From Gemmatimonadaceae bacterium (GTDB lineage Bacteria > Gemmatimonadota > Gemmatimonadetes > Gemmatimonadales > Gemmatimonadaceae), in the NCBI GenBank assembly GCA_036273715.1, contig DASUHB010000074.1:1-64000 (forward strand): a stretch of 64,000 nucleotides of DNA, given 5' to 3'. Within the stretch, counting starts at the first letter, position 1. Each line of letters starts with the position of its first letter. This document shows, piece after piece, positions 54,141-63,056 of this stretch. The notes beneath the pieces were generated by a model. That model ran no database searches and was not told where the DNA came from. It saw nothing but the letters and a program-made list of their open reading frames with translations. The position numbers were made by a program, and so were the translations under genes.

Positions 54141-54719
54141 ATGGGTATGCCAGCCGCTGCGCACCGCTGGACCGCGGAAGAAGTGCGGGCCCTGCCCGAG
54201 GATGGGAATCGCCACGAGCTCATCTCCGGCGAGCTCGTCGTGACGCCGTCCCCTCGTGCCATCCATCAAGTGGCGGTGGCCGAGCTCCTGTGGAGTATAC
54301 GCACGTGGCTCGAGCGCACGGGCGTGGGCCGGATTCTCACCTCGCCGTCCGACCTGTCGTTAGGCGAAGACGAGCTGCTGCAGCCCGACCTCTTCGTCTA
54401 TCGCACCGCCGGCGGCAACCATCCGCGCGACTGGGCAGAGATTAGCGCCGTGCTCCTGGTGATCGAGGTGCTCTCGCCATCAACGGCGCGATACGATCGC
54501 CAGCTTAAACGTCGCCGATATCAGCGCGCCCGGGTCCCCGAATATTGGATCGTCGATCTCGATTCGCGGCTCGTCGAGCGCTGGCGCCCGGACGATGAGC
54601 GACCGGAAATTGTCGAGGAGCGGCTCTGTTGGGAACCGGCACCGGCGACCGAACCCTTCGAGCTCGATCTCAAAGCGCTGTTTGCGGAACTGTGGGGCGA
54701 CGACCGGTCAATCCACTGA
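54141..54719 (+). CDS. Uma2-family protein (PD-(D/E)XK endonuclease-like fold)
   Basis: A 192-residue protein with RHELISGELVVTPSP near residue 30, LLQPDLFVY, LVIEVLSPSTARYDR and EYWIVDLDSRLVERW, the order of Uma2 (DUF820) proteins. The E, D and E-x-x in these blocks form a nuclease-like metal site, but biological activity is not established. Family members spread widely in genomes and occur in many copies. Its 3' end overlaps the convergent symporter gene by 50 bp. Confidence 0.85.
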   Translation: MGMPAAAHRWTAEEVRALPEDGNRHELISGELVVTPSPRAIHQVAVAELLWSIRTWLERTGVGRILTSPSDLSLGEDELLQPDLFVYRTAGGNHPRDWAEISAVLLVIEVLSPSTARYDRQLKRRRYQRARVPEYWIVDLDSRLVERWRPDDERPEIVEERLCWEPAPATEPFELDLKALFAELWGDDRSIH

Positions 54720-56139
54720 CCACGAACAGCACCACCACGTTGACGAGCATCGCAATGATGCCGACGTTGAGATCGGTGATCACCGCCGGCCACGACGGAA
54801 AGAGCGATTCCATCGTCGCTCCGGTGAGCGTCAGCGCGGCCACCGTCGCCTCGCCGGCCAGAATTCCCGCGATCGCGCCCTGACGGCTGGCGATCGGCCG
54901 GTTCGGCAGACTCAACATCAGCGCCGGGAAGAGCTGCGTCACCACGTTGTACGCTGCCAGCAGCAGCTTGACCAGCGTCGATCCGCCGCGCAAGGTCAGC
55001 AGCACCGACACGAGCGCCACCGCCGGCACCAGGGCGCGTGCCAGCCGCGTCACCTCGGCCTCAGGGATCTCGGGAGACGCCAGCTTCGCGTACACGTTTT
55101 TCGACAGAATCGTGCACGCCGACATGAGCAACATCGAGCCCGGCACGAGCGCCGTCAGCAGACCGGCCGCGCCCACCACGCCGAGCATCCACGGGCCGAG
55201 CGCGTGGCGTGTGACGCGCAGCAGCGAGAGGTCCACCGACGTTCCCGTGAGGCCCGGCACCTCGAGCAGCGCGGCGAAGCCGGTGAAGAACACGAACAGC
55301 AGGACGAGCTGATAGAGCGGCATCACCACCGCGTTCCGCCGGAACACGTTCTCGTTGCGCGCCGTATAGCACGATCCGAAGGTGTGCGGCCACATGTAGA
55401 AGCCTAACGTCGTCAGGACGACGGTCGAAATGAACCACGCCGGACTCATACCGGTTCGCGGCAACGTGAGGAAGCCGGGATGGGCGCGATTGATGTCGGC
55501 GAACATCGCCCCGTAGCCGCCGTGCAGCCGCGCGGGGAGATAGATGCCCAGCACCAGTGCGACCGCCAGGATGAGTATGTCCTTGAGCACGGCGGTCCAC
55601 GCCGAGCCGCGCACGCCCGATGCGACGACATAGATCACCAGCACGACGCTTCCCGCCCACACCGCCTGTCCGGCCGAGATCGCGCCGGCCGAGGCTTCGG
55701 ACACGATGATGCCGAGGCCTTTGAGCTGGAGCACCAGATACGGGATCATCGCGGCGACGCTCACCAGCGAGACGATTACGCCTAACGATTCGCTCTCGTA
55801 CTTCTGCACGAAAAAGTCCGCCTGCGAGACCAGCGCGTGCGCGTTGGCGTAGCGCCAGATCACCGGCAGCAGGAAGTACGACATGCCATAGGCCAGCGTG
55901 CCGTAACACAGGATATAGAATGCGGGCGCGCCCTTCCCGTACGCCCACCCGCTGCCGCCGAGGAACGTGAAGGTGGTGTAGATCTCGCCGGCCATGAGCA
56001 CGAAGACGAACACCGTGCCGAAGCCGCGGCCGCCGACACTCCACTGCTCGAGCGTCATCGGGTGGCCGCGCCGCGCCCGGATGCCTAACGCAAGCGCCGC
56101 GAGAAAGCTGATCCCGATGAGCAGGAGCGCCGGATTCAC
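54670..56139 (-). CDS. Sodium:solute symporter family (SSS) protein
   Basis: A 489-residue transporter with about 13 helices. AGEIYTTFTFLGGSGWAYGKG is a typical first-core segment, and SCYTARNENVFRRNAVVMPL and LLTALVPGSMLLMSACTILS are further family blocks. Substrate is not predictable; the adjoining M20 peptidase suggests an acylated amino acid or peptide. It overlaps the DUF3311 gene by 4 bp, and that gene overlaps the M20 gene by 4 bp, so the three are one coupled operon in the order M20, DUF3311, SSS. Confidence 0.88.
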   Translation of the reverse strand: MNPALLLIGISFLAALALGIRARRGHPMTLEQWSVGGRGFGTVFVFVLMAGEIYTTFTFLGGSGWAYGKGAPAFYILCYGTLAYGMSYFLLPVIWRYANAHALVSQADFFVQKYESESLGVIVSLVSVAAMIPYLVLQLKGLGIIVSEASAGAISAGQAVWAGSVVLVIYVVASGVRGSAWTAVLKDILILAVALVLGIYLPARLHGGYGAMFADINRAHPGFLTLPRTGMSPAWFISTVVLTTLGFYMWPHTFGSCYTARNENVFRRNAVVMPLYQLVLLFVFFTGFAALLEVPGLTGTSVDLSLLRVTRHALGPWMLGVVGAAGLLTALVPGSMLLMSACTILSKNVYAKLASPEIPEAEVTRLARALVPAVALVSVLLTLRGGSTLVKLLLAAYNVVTQLFPALMLSLPNRPIASRQGAIAGILAGEATVAALTLTGATMESLFPSWPAVITDLNVGIIAMLVNVVVLFVVSGLTGRRPTVPQTAL

Positions 56140-56345
56140 GGCTGCGCGCGCTCGCTGCGTGGCTCACGTGCCCGGTCGAGCACGTAGATGATCCACATGA
56201 TCACCGACGTCAGCACGACCCACGCGGTGACCCAGAACAACAGGAACGGCAGGCCCAACACGTACGGCGTGACCCGGTTGGCGAACGGCACGCCGCCCAA
56301 CATGCCGATGGCCGGCACGACGGCCAGCCATCGGTACCACTTCAC
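56136..56345 (-). CDS. DUF3311 small membrane protein
   Basis: A 69-residue protein with two hydrophobic segments (AVVPAIGMLGGVPFANR, LGLPFLLFWVTAWVVLTSVI) and a charged C-terminus. This is the DUF3311 family, which nearly always sits directly next to an SSS symporter gene and may be its accessory subunit. The overlaps with both neighbours support this. Confidence 0.85.
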   Translation of the reverse strand: MKWYRWLAVVPAIGMLGGVPFANRVTPYVLGLPFLLFWVTAWVVLTSVIMWIIYVLDRAREPRSERAQP

Positions 56346-57550
56346 GCGGCGCGCGCTCCGCTCAGATAGTCGAGCGCCGCGCCGATGAAGATCGCGACGC
56401 CGGATTCGAGCGCGCGCTCGTCGATGTCGAAGCGCTCGTGGTGGTGCGGGTGCACGATGCCGCGCGCTTCGTTGCGCGCGCCGATGAAGAAAAAGCAGCC
56501 GGGCGTCTTCTGGAGGTACGCCGAGAAATCTTCGCCGCCCATGGTCGGCCTGGCCTGGACCACCGCGGCTGCGCCTAACGTTCGCTCGACCACCCGCTGC
56601 AGGAACGCCGTCGCACGGGCCTCGTTGACCACCGGACGGTAGCCCCGATCGAATTTCAGCGTGTACGTCGCGCCGTGCGCGCTCGTCACGCCCTGCACGA
56701 TGCGATCGAACAGCACCGGGATCTCATCGCGCAATCCCGCATCGAACGTACGGATCGTGCCCGCGAGCTCGACCGAACCGGGCAGCACGTTGTACGTCGT
56801 GCCCCCCGCGATGCGCGTGACCGACACGACCGCGCGCTCGATCGGGTCCACGTTGCGCGAGACGATGTGCTGCAGGTTCGTCACCACCTGCGCGGCCACG
56901 GCGATCGCGTCCACGGTTTCGTGCGGCGCCGCCGCGTGTCCGCCGCGTCCGTGAATGACGAGATCGAACACGTCGGGCGACGCCATGAGCGGACCGGATG
57001 CCACACCCACTTTGCCGAATTCCATCGGCAACCACAGATGGGAGCCAATCACCATGTCGACGCCCGCCATGACGCCCGCGGCGACCAGTTCTTCCGCGCC
57101 GCCCGGATACAGCTCTTCGGCGTGCTGGAAGAGAAAGCGGACTTCGCCGTGCAGCCGCTCGCGCAATTGGCCTAACGCAGTGGCGGCGCCGAGGAGCATG
57201 GCCGTGTGGCCGTCGTGTCCGCAGGCGTGCATCACACCGGGCGCCTGCGAGGCGTACTCGACCTCGCTCTTCTCGAGAATCGGCAGGGCGTCCATGTCCG
57301 CGCGAACGGCGAGCACCGGTCCGTCGTGCACGCCGCGCAGCCGCGCGACAACGCTCGTCCTGGTCGGGCGCGTCAACTCGAAGCCACCCATCGCGCGCAG
57401 CGTCTCGTAGACGAACTGCGCCGTCTGCTCCTCGTGATATGAGAGCTCGGGATGCCTGTGCAGATGACGCCGCCAACCGACGACGGTGTCGCGCAGCTGC
57501 GCGGCGTGCTCTCGGGGCGACAGGGTGGACGCAGGCAGCGTCGATGTCAT
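56342..57550 (-). CDS. M20 family amidohydrolase/aminoacylase
   Basis: A 402-residue metal-dependent amidohydrolase. RRHLHRHPELSYHEEQTA, AVRADMDALPILE, VMHACGHDGHTAMLLGAA, LFQHAEELYPGGAEELV and TMGGEDFSAYLQKTPGCFFF are the M20D blocks, including the metal ligands and catalytic glutamate. These enzymes cleave N-acyl amino acids or hippurate-like compounds. It is the first gene of the operon with DUF3311 and the SSS symporter, so it likely processes what the symporter imports. Confidence 0.92.
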   Translation of the reverse strand: MTSTLPASTLSPREHAAQLRDTVVGWRRHLHRHPELSYHEEQTAQFVYETLRAMGGFELTRPTRTSVVARLRGVHDGPVLAVRADMDALPILEKSEVEYASQAPGVMHACGHDGHTAMLLGAATALGQLRERLHGEVRFLFQHAEELYPGGAEELVAAGVMAGVDMVIGSHLWLPMEFGKVGVASGPLMASPDVFDLVIHGRGGHAAAPHETVDAIAVAAQVVTNLQHIVSRNVDPIERAVVSVTRIAGGTTYNVLPGSVELAGTIRTFDAGLRDEIPVLFDRIVQGVTSAHGATYTLKFDRGYRPVVNEARATAFLQRVVERTLGAAAVVQARPTMGGEDFSAYLQKTPGCFFFIGARNEARGIVHPHHHERFDIDERALESGVAIFIGAALDYLSGARAA

Positions 57551-57647
57551 GAAGTTCTCCGGTCCGAAGCCATCACCGTGCGGAAACGCTCAACGGGACA
57601 CAAGCGAATGTGACCGTCGTACAGAGCCGATGCCAGTGCCGGCGGCG

Positions 57648-58847
57648 TCATCTCACGGCCGCCTCGAGCTGCGCCGGCGGCGGAGCCCAGAATCGAAGCG
57701 CGAGCGCGGCGGCGATGAGTTGGGACGCCACCACGAGCGTCACGCATCCCGCCCAACCCGCGTGTTCCCAGACGAGTCCCGGCAGCACTCCGCCGACGCT
57801 GCCGCCCAGGTAGTACACGGTGACGTACGCACCGGACGCGAGCGCGCGCAGCTCGGGCGGAGAGGCGATGCGCAAATAACTGGTCGCCGCCGCCTGGCAC
57901 ACGAAGGTGCCGGTGCACGCGATCGCGAGCCCGGCGATCACGAGCGCGAGCACGTGGCCCAACGTGAGCAGCGCGCCGGCGATCCCGGTGAGGAGCGCGG
58001 CCACGATCACCACGCGGGGACCGACGCGGTCGATGAACCGCCCGGCGATCGGCGTGGCGATGGCGCCGACGACGTAGACGGCGAACACGCCGCTCACGGC
58101 CGCGGTGCCTAACGAGAACGGCGGGGCGCTCAGGTAGAACGTCACGTACGTGAAGAGCGCGACGAGCGTGAACAACACGTTGCAGCCGATCGCGTACGTC
58201 GCGACGAGCCGCCGGTCGCGCAGCCGCGCGAACGAGGCCGCGGGTCCGGCGCCCTTCGCCCGCGGCGTGTGGTGCCGGGAGGGCGGGAGCCAGCGCCAGG
58301 TGGCCGCAGCACCGGCGAGATTGACGATGCCTAACATCAGGAACGCCTCGCGCCAGCCGGTGTGCGCCGCCACCAGTCCCGTGAGAATGCGGCCGCTCAA
58401 TCCGCCTAACACCGTGCCGGTCACGAATGCCGCCATCACCGTCCCCACGCGGCCCGGCCCCGCCTCCTCCGTCACGTACGCGAGCGCGATCACGTACACA
58501 CCGGGCGTCGTCGCACCCTGAAGAAACCGCCAGACGACCAACGCGCCGAGCCCGGGCGAGGTCGCCGCAAGCAGCGTCGGGATCGCCAGCGCCACGATCG
58601 CCAGCACGATCACGCTCTTACGGCGCGCGCGATCGCCCAGCGCACCGACAAAGGGCGCGACCATGGCCACCGCAATGGTCGACGCGCTGACCGTCAGACC
58701 AGCCTCTGCTTTGGTCGCGTGGAACAACGTCTCGAACAGCGGCAGCAACGGCTGTGTCGCGTACAGGTCGAGAAACGTGCAGAATCCCGCGAACGAAATC
58801 GCGAGCATGCCCGCGCGATTCAACCCTGGCCGTGTGACGCCGGTCAT
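57648..58847 (-). CDS. MFS drug/metabolite transporter (YnfM-like)
   Basis: A 399-residue transporter with twelve helices. FAGFCTFLDLYATQPLLPLF at the N-terminus, SASTIAVAMVAPFVGALGDR and VVWRFLQGATTPGVYVIALA are typical of the YnfM/arabinose-efflux branch, and the second half includes VYVVGAIATPIAGRFIDRVG. The gap before it (57551-57647) has no gene that I see. Substrate not predictable. Confidence 0.88.
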   Translation of the reverse strand: MTGVTRPGLNRAGMLAISFAGFCTFLDLYATQPLLPLFETLFHATKAEAGLTVSASTIAVAMVAPFVGALGDRARRKSVIVLAIVALAIPTLLAATSPGLGALVVWRFLQGATTPGVYVIALAYVTEEAGPGRVGTVMAAFVTGTVLGGLSGRILTGLVAAHTGWREAFLMLGIVNLAGAAATWRWLPPSRHHTPRAKGAGPAASFARLRDRRLVATYAIGCNVLFTLVALFTYVTFYLSAPPFSLGTAAVSGVFAVYVVGAIATPIAGRFIDRVGPRVVIVAALLTGIAGALLTLGHVLALVIAGLAIACTGTFVCQAAATSYLRIASPPELRALASGAYVTVYYLGGSVGGVLPGLVWEHAGWAGCVTLVVASQLIAAALALRFWAPPPAQLEAAVR

Positions 58848-58947
58848 GACGGTCGAGCGGCAGAATCGCGCATAGCACTGGCGAAAGGCCGGCGCGGCCT
58901 CATTATATTCCCCGCAGCACCGGTGACCTCAACGCAGTGGTGCTCGC

Positions 58948-59490
58948 ATGAACGATTTTCGAGTGACGCTTGGCCACGCGCATCTCAAAGTGCGAGATCT
59001 CGAGCGCGCGATCACGTTCTACACGCAATTCCTCGGACTCCGCCTTACGGAGCGCGTCGGCAGCCAATTCGCGTTTCTCTCCGGCGGCGCGCTGCATCAC
59101 GACCTCGCGCTGCAGGCGCTGGGCACGGCAGCGCCCGGCACACCGCGCCACGCCGTCGGATTGTTTCATCTGGCGTTCGAAGTGCCGGATCGCGAGAGCT
59201 TCGCCGCGGCATACCACACGCTCGATGCGGCCGGCATTCCCGTCGCAGCCGTCGATCACGGCATTAGTTGGGCAATGTACTTCGCCGATCCCGACGGCAA
59301 CGGCCTCGAGATCTACTGGGATACGCGTCGCGAGCCGCACGGCGCGGAGACGTGGAACGGGCGCAGCGACCTCTTGAGCGCCCAACGCATCGATGGCGTT
59401 GCGCCGAACGTGCCGCACGTGCTCGTGAATCCGCCGCTCACTCGAGATGCCGGAGAAAACGCTCCGGGCTGGCGAGAAACTCGCGCGTGA
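58948..59490 (+). CDS. VOC/glyoxalase family protein
   Basis: A 180-residue protein. GHAHLKVRDLERAITFYTQF provides the first metal histidine, LFHLAFEVPDRESF the second and ADPDGNGLEIYWDT the glutamate. These repeats form a vicinal oxygen chelate metal site like glyoxalases, dioxygenases and resistance proteins. Substrate unknown. Its 3' end overlaps the convergent AAA ATPase gene by 53 bp. Confidence 0.9.
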   Translation: MNDFRVTLGHAHLKVRDLERAITFYTQFLGLRLTERVGSQFAFLSGGALHHDLALQALGTAAPGTPRHAVGLFHLAFEVPDRESFAAAYHTLDAAGIPVAAVDHGISWAMYFADPDGNGLEIYWDTRREPHGAETWNGRSDLLSAQRIDGVAPNVPHVLVNPPLTRDAGENAPGWRETRA

Positions 59491-60253
59491 GCGCGACGTG
59501 CTCGAGCTGCTCGTACGGAATTGCCGTCACCGGATTCACATCGAAGCTGTAGATCCGCGCACCGGGATACGCGAGCACGATCGGCGAATGCGTCGCGACG
59601 ATGAACTGTCCGTCCTGCCGCACCATGTCGAACATCATCGCGAGCAACGCGAGCTGGCTCTGCGGTGAGAGCGCTGCTTCCGGCTCGTCCAGAAGATAAA
59701 GTCCCGCCGGAACGAACCGCGCCTGAAAGAGCTTGAGGAAGCTCTGGCCGTGCGAGTTCGCATCGAGGTCGACGCCGTAGCGCTTTTCCATTTCGGCGAG
59801 CGACGTTCGCACCGGCATCTCGGCCAGGCCTCGTGCGTACGCCGAGCGCTCCGCATACTCGGTTTCGATGTCCTGGAGTCGGGCGAGGAGCTCGGACCGT
59901 TCGCGCGACAATCGTTTGGTGTAGCCGAAGAAGTCCTCGGCGCGCAAGAAAAACCCGCGCGACGTGCGGTGCGCCCACGACAGGCGCAACGCCCGTGCGA
60001 GCCGTCGTTGGGCGGCGAGCGATACATCGCGTTCGATGTCCTCGCTGCCCACGGAAGGAATCGAGGCCGCGCTCGCAATGCCCTCGAGCAGCGTGGACTT
60101 GCCCGAGCCGTTTTCGCCCACGAAAAACGTGACCGGCGCCGACAGGTCAAGCACCGGCAGCGTCCGGATGGCCGGCACCGAGAATGGGAACGTTTCCACC
60201 GGCGGCGCGTCCGGCGGCGGCGGACGCCGCGTGATCGTGAGCAGATGGGTCAC
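59438..60253 (-). CDS. AAA/ABC-type ATPase (RecF/AAA_21-like)
   Basis: A 271-residue ATPase. Walker A is VGENGSGKSTLLEGIAS and Walker B is LYLLDEPEAALSPQSQLALL, followed by ATHSPIVLAYPGARIY. This is the AAA_21/ABC-like group, often annotated as predicted ATPases in anti-phage or repair islands, but alone it is not diagnostic. A coiled insertion (FGYTKRLSRERSELLARLQD) is present in the middle. No partner nuclease is encoded beside it. Confidence 0.87.
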   Translation of the reverse strand: MTHLLTITRRPPPPDAPPVETFPFSVPAIRTLPVLDLSAPVTFFVGENGSGKSTLLEGIASAASIPSVGSEDIERDVSLAAQRRLARALRLSWAHRTSRGFFLRAEDFFGYTKRLSRERSELLARLQDIETEYAERSAYARGLAEMPVRTSLAEMEKRYGVDLDANSHGQSFLKLFQARFVPAGLYLLDEPEAALSPQSQLALLAMMFDMVRQDGQFIVATHSPIVLAYPGARIYSFDVNPVTAIPYEQLEHVALTREFLASPERFLRHLE

Positions 60254-60259
60254 GCGCGC

Positions 60260-60646
60260 CTAACGATGCCGGCCGGCGCTTCCTCCTTCGTCGCGGCCGC
60301 GGCGCTGAACGCGCATCGTCGCCTCGTCGATCCGGCCGAGGTATTCTGCGATCGGCTCGTGTCCGCGCCGCTTGGGCAGCACGAAGAGCGGGTCGTCGGG
60401 CTCGCGGGCCGCTCCAGTGTCCACGAAGAGATCGCCGCCGTGGGCATCGACTTCCTGCTCGAAGCGCTCGACGGCGTCCTCGAGATCGCCGATCTCGGTA
60501 TCGCTCTCGGAGCCGGTGATGTGCACCCCGCGCGACTCCAGGTGCGCGATGGTTTCCTGTCGCACGCGACGACGTTCTTCGCGGCGGTGCGGATCGAGGG
60601 CTTCTTCACGCTCCTCGTACGCGTCGGACGATCCCGCGTCGGCCAT
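60260..60646 (-). CDS. Hypothetical acidic protein
   Basis: A 128-residue protein with no membrane segment. The N-terminal half is helical and strongly charged (EEREEALDPHRREERRRVRQ), then HLESRGVHITGSESDTEIGD and a C-terminal arginine-rich tail. No family is recognised. It is 6 bp from the ATPase gene and probably co-transcribed with it. Coding is supported by an uninterrupted frame and by codon bias like the neighbours. Confidence 0.65.
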   Translation of the reverse strand: MADAGSSDAYEEREEALDPHRREERRRVRQETIAHLESRGVHITGSESDTEIGDLEDAVERFEQEVDAHGGDLFVDTGAAREPDDPLFVLPKRRGHEPIAEYLGRIDEATMRVQRRGRDEGGSAGRHR

Positions 60647-60711
60647 GGTGGTTCCTCCTCGGATGTTCGCGTTGCGTTAGGCGCGCGGCGCGTCGCGACG
60701 GCGCCGGGTGC

Positions 60712-60999
60712 TCAACGGTGCAGCTCCTCCGGCGTCAACTCGAGCTGGTCAACGTAGCACCAGCCCCAGTCCTCACCCGGTTCGAAGCTCCGGATGATCG
60801 GATGGTGCGTCTGGTGGTAGTGCTTGGTCGCGTGCTTGCTTGGCGAATCGTCGCAGCAGCCCACGTGGCCGCACTCGAGACAGAGTCGAAGATGCACCCA
60901 CCATCCATTGGTGGCGAGACATTCTTCGCAGCCCTGCGGCGTTCGTGGCTCGACGTCGCGGATCTGACCAAGGTGGGTGCATTGCGTATGGGACGCCAT
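60712..60999 (-). CDS. UBP-type zinc finger protein
   Basis: A 95-residue protein with CTHL, GCEECLATNGWWVHLRLCLEC, VGCCDDSPSKHATKHYHQTHH and IRSFEPGEDWGWCY, the zinc ligands of a UBP-type finger. In eukaryotes this domain binds ubiquitin; in bacteria it is widespread with unknown function. The ATG at 60999 gives the conserved start; the open frame extends further upstream without similarity. The 61000-61264 gap has no gene that I identify. Confidence 0.9.
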   Translation of the reverse strand: MASHTQCTHLGQIRDVEPRTPQGCEECLATNGWWVHLRLCLECGHVGCCDDSPSKHATKHYHQTHHPIIRSFEPGEDWGWCYVDQLELTPEELHR

Positions 61000-61264
61000 G
61001 GGTCCTCCCGTAAGGTTGCCCGCCGGCCGCGAAGACCCCGCAGAGCGGCGCGCTGACAATGAATACATAGTGGAATGGAGCAGCGTGTTCGCGCTCCGCA
61101 AGGATTGGGCGCGACACGAATCGGTCCCCGAAGTATGCCGCCTTGCGCCATGTCATACGTCGTCATACACTGTCCATTTCGCGCACATGGGCTGAAGCGT
61201 GTGCCGCTCCGGCGACGCGGACGATGGTTCGCTTTTCGTCCGGGCCGGCAGCCGGGAGATCGTG

Positions 61265-61867
61265 ATGACGCCATCCCTCGAGCCAATCGGCGGCGATCCA
61301 ACCACCGGCAGCGAAGATCGTGCGATCGTCGCGGCCGTCCGTGACGGCAGTGCGAGCGCGTTCCGGGCGCTGTTCTGCGCGCACTACGAGGTGCTCTGCC
61401 GCTACGCGTACCGGTTCGTGCGGTCGCGCGCGATCGCCGAAGAGCTGGTGAGCGACGTTTTTCTCCGCATCTGGACGCAGCGGGCGCGCTGGGAAGTGCG
61501 CGGGAACGTGCGCGCGTATCTCTTCAGTGCGACGCGCAATCTGGCCATCGACCATCTGCGCCGAGAGCTGGTTGAGCGCAGATCACTCGACGCGACGAGC
61601 CGCGAGATGCGGGCGACGGGTCCCGCGTCATCGACCGAGGCGGAGCGCCGGCTGGCGGCGGCCGAGGTGGCGGCGGCGATGCAGCGGGCGGTGGACGAGC
61701 TGCCGCCGCGGCCGCGCCAGGTTTTTCTCCTGCGGTGGCAGCGGCAGCTGACGAACCTCGAGATCGCGGCGTCGTTAGGCATCGCGGTCAAGACGGTGGA
61801 GATGCATATGACGCGCGCGTTGGACGCGTTGCGCGCGTCGCTTGCGCCCGACCTGCTCGGCGACTGA
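61265..61867 (+). CDS. ECF-family RNA polymerase sigma factor
   Basis: A 200-residue sigma factor with regions 2 (FRALFCAHYEVLCRYAYRFV, SDVFLRIWTQRARW) and 4 (LPPRPRQVFLLRWQRQLTNL, IAASLGIAVKTVEMHMTRAL). It precedes a FecR-like anti-sigma factor and a TonB receptor, the usual cell-surface signalling set. The ATG at 61265 follows a GTG codon; an upstream start at 61199 is less likely. GTCATAC occurs twice just upstream and again before fecR, which may mark an autoregulated promoter. Confidence 0.93.
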   Translation: MTPSLEPIGGDPTTGSEDRAIVAAVRDGSASAFRALFCAHYEVLCRYAYRFVRSRAIAEELVSDVFLRIWTQRARWEVRGNVRAYLFSATRNLAIDHLRRELVERRSLDATSREMRATGPASSTEAERRLAAAEVAAAMQRAVDELPPRPRQVFLLRWQRQLTNLEIAASLGIAVKTVEMHMTRALDALRASLAPDLLGD

Positions 61868-61972
61868 CGGCTCGCGCCGCATACAGGGTTCATGCGCCCC
61901 TCGTCCGTCATACGGGGCATGATCCTATGCAGGCGTGAGTCTCTGACGTTTCCGCATTTCACTGGGCGCACC

Positions 61973-62980
61973 ATGGACATCGATCTGCTGCGCCGCTTCG
62001 TGTTGGGCGAGTGCGACGCGAGCGAGCGCGAGCGTGTCGCGCGGTGGGTGGCCGAGGATGACGGGCGGCGCGGCGTGATCGAGGCCGTCCGGCGGCTGCT
62101 CGACGAGCCAGGAGCATGGATCGGGGAATTTGATGCGCGTGCCGCGTGGCCGCGGCTCCTCCGGTCGGTGCGGCACCGCGAGCGGATCGTTCAGGTGCGG
62201 GGCGAACGCGCGGGTCGTCTGGCGGGCGGCGCCGGCCGGAGAACGGCGGCGTGGGCGCTCGCGGCCGGCGTGCTGATTGCGTTAGGCGTTCGCATGTCGT
62301 GGCGTCCGCTGGCGCGGCTGTTGTCGCAGCCGGCGCCGGCCGTGGCGATGCGCAGCGTCACGACAGGGCGTGGCCAGCGGGCGGTGATCGTGCTCACCGA
62401 CGGCACGCGCGTGCAACTCGCCGCGGACAGCCGGATCACGTACCCAGCGACATTCACCGCCGGCGTCCGCACGGTGACGCTCGACGGAGAGGCCTACTTC
62501 GATGTCCGGCACGACGACGCCCATCCGTTCGAAGTGCGCACGCGGACCGGCGTCGTCCGCGACATAGGGACGACGTTTCTCGTACGACAGTACCGCGAGG
62601 ACACGCGGCTCGAGGTCGTCGTCGCGGCGGGACGCGTCGCGGTGGCCGGCATCACGATGAGCGCCGGCCACATGCTGCGGGTCGACAGCGTTGGGCGGGC
62701 CGACGTGACCGCCGTGGATGCCCAACGGTACCTCGGCTGGATGCACGGGGCGCTCGTCTTCGATGACACACCGTTGGGAGAGGTGGCCGCAGAGCTGTCG
62801 CGTTGGTACGACGCCGACGTCACGCTCGCGGACACGGCGATCGCGCGCCGGCGGTTCACCGGCACCTTCGGCGATGAACCGCTCGACTCCATCGTCCGCG
62901 CACTCGCCGTGCCCATGCACGTTCGCGTCGAGCGACGAGGGCGAACCATCAGGTTCTTCCCGCTGCCGCACAATCGTTAG
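61973..62980 (+). CDS. FecR-type anti-sigma factor
   Basis: A 335-residue single-pass inner-membrane protein. The N-terminal cytoplasmic domain is about 75 residues, then a membrane helix (AAWALAAGVLIALGVRM), then the FecR periplasmic domain (GQRAVIVLTDGTRVQLAADS, TVTLDGEAYFDVRHDDAHPF, VRTRTGVVRDIGTTFLV) and the C-terminal DUF4974-like region (ALVFDDTPLGEVAAELSRWY). It links the outer-membrane receptor to the sigma factor. The start is ATG 61973. It is followed 76 bp later by the receptor gene. Confidence 0.92.
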   Translation: MDIDLLRRFVLGECDASERERVARWVAEDDGRRGVIEAVRRLLDEPGAWIGEFDARAAWPRLLRSVRHRERIVQVRGERAGRLAGGAGRRTAAWALAAGVLIALGVRMSWRPLARLLSQPAPAVAMRSVTTGRGQRAVIVLTDGTRVQLAADSRITYPATFTAGVRTVTLDGEAYFDVRHDDAHPFEVRTRTGVVRDIGTTFLVRQYREDTRLEVVVAAGRVAVAGITMSAGHMLRVDSVGRADVTAVDAQRYLGWMHGALVFDDTPLGEVAAELSRWYDADVTLADTAIARRRFTGTFGDEPLDSIVRALAVPMHVRVERRGRTIRFFPLPHNR

Positions 62981-63056
62981 GCAATAACCCGGCGATCTCC
63001 GTCCGACAATTCGATCCACCGTCAACGGGCCCGCCCCCCGGGCCGGAGGCACATCC

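Noticed and set aside
57551-57647. Possible gene in the gap upstream of the MFS gene
   Set aside because: Only short frames without ribosome sites or similarity were seen.
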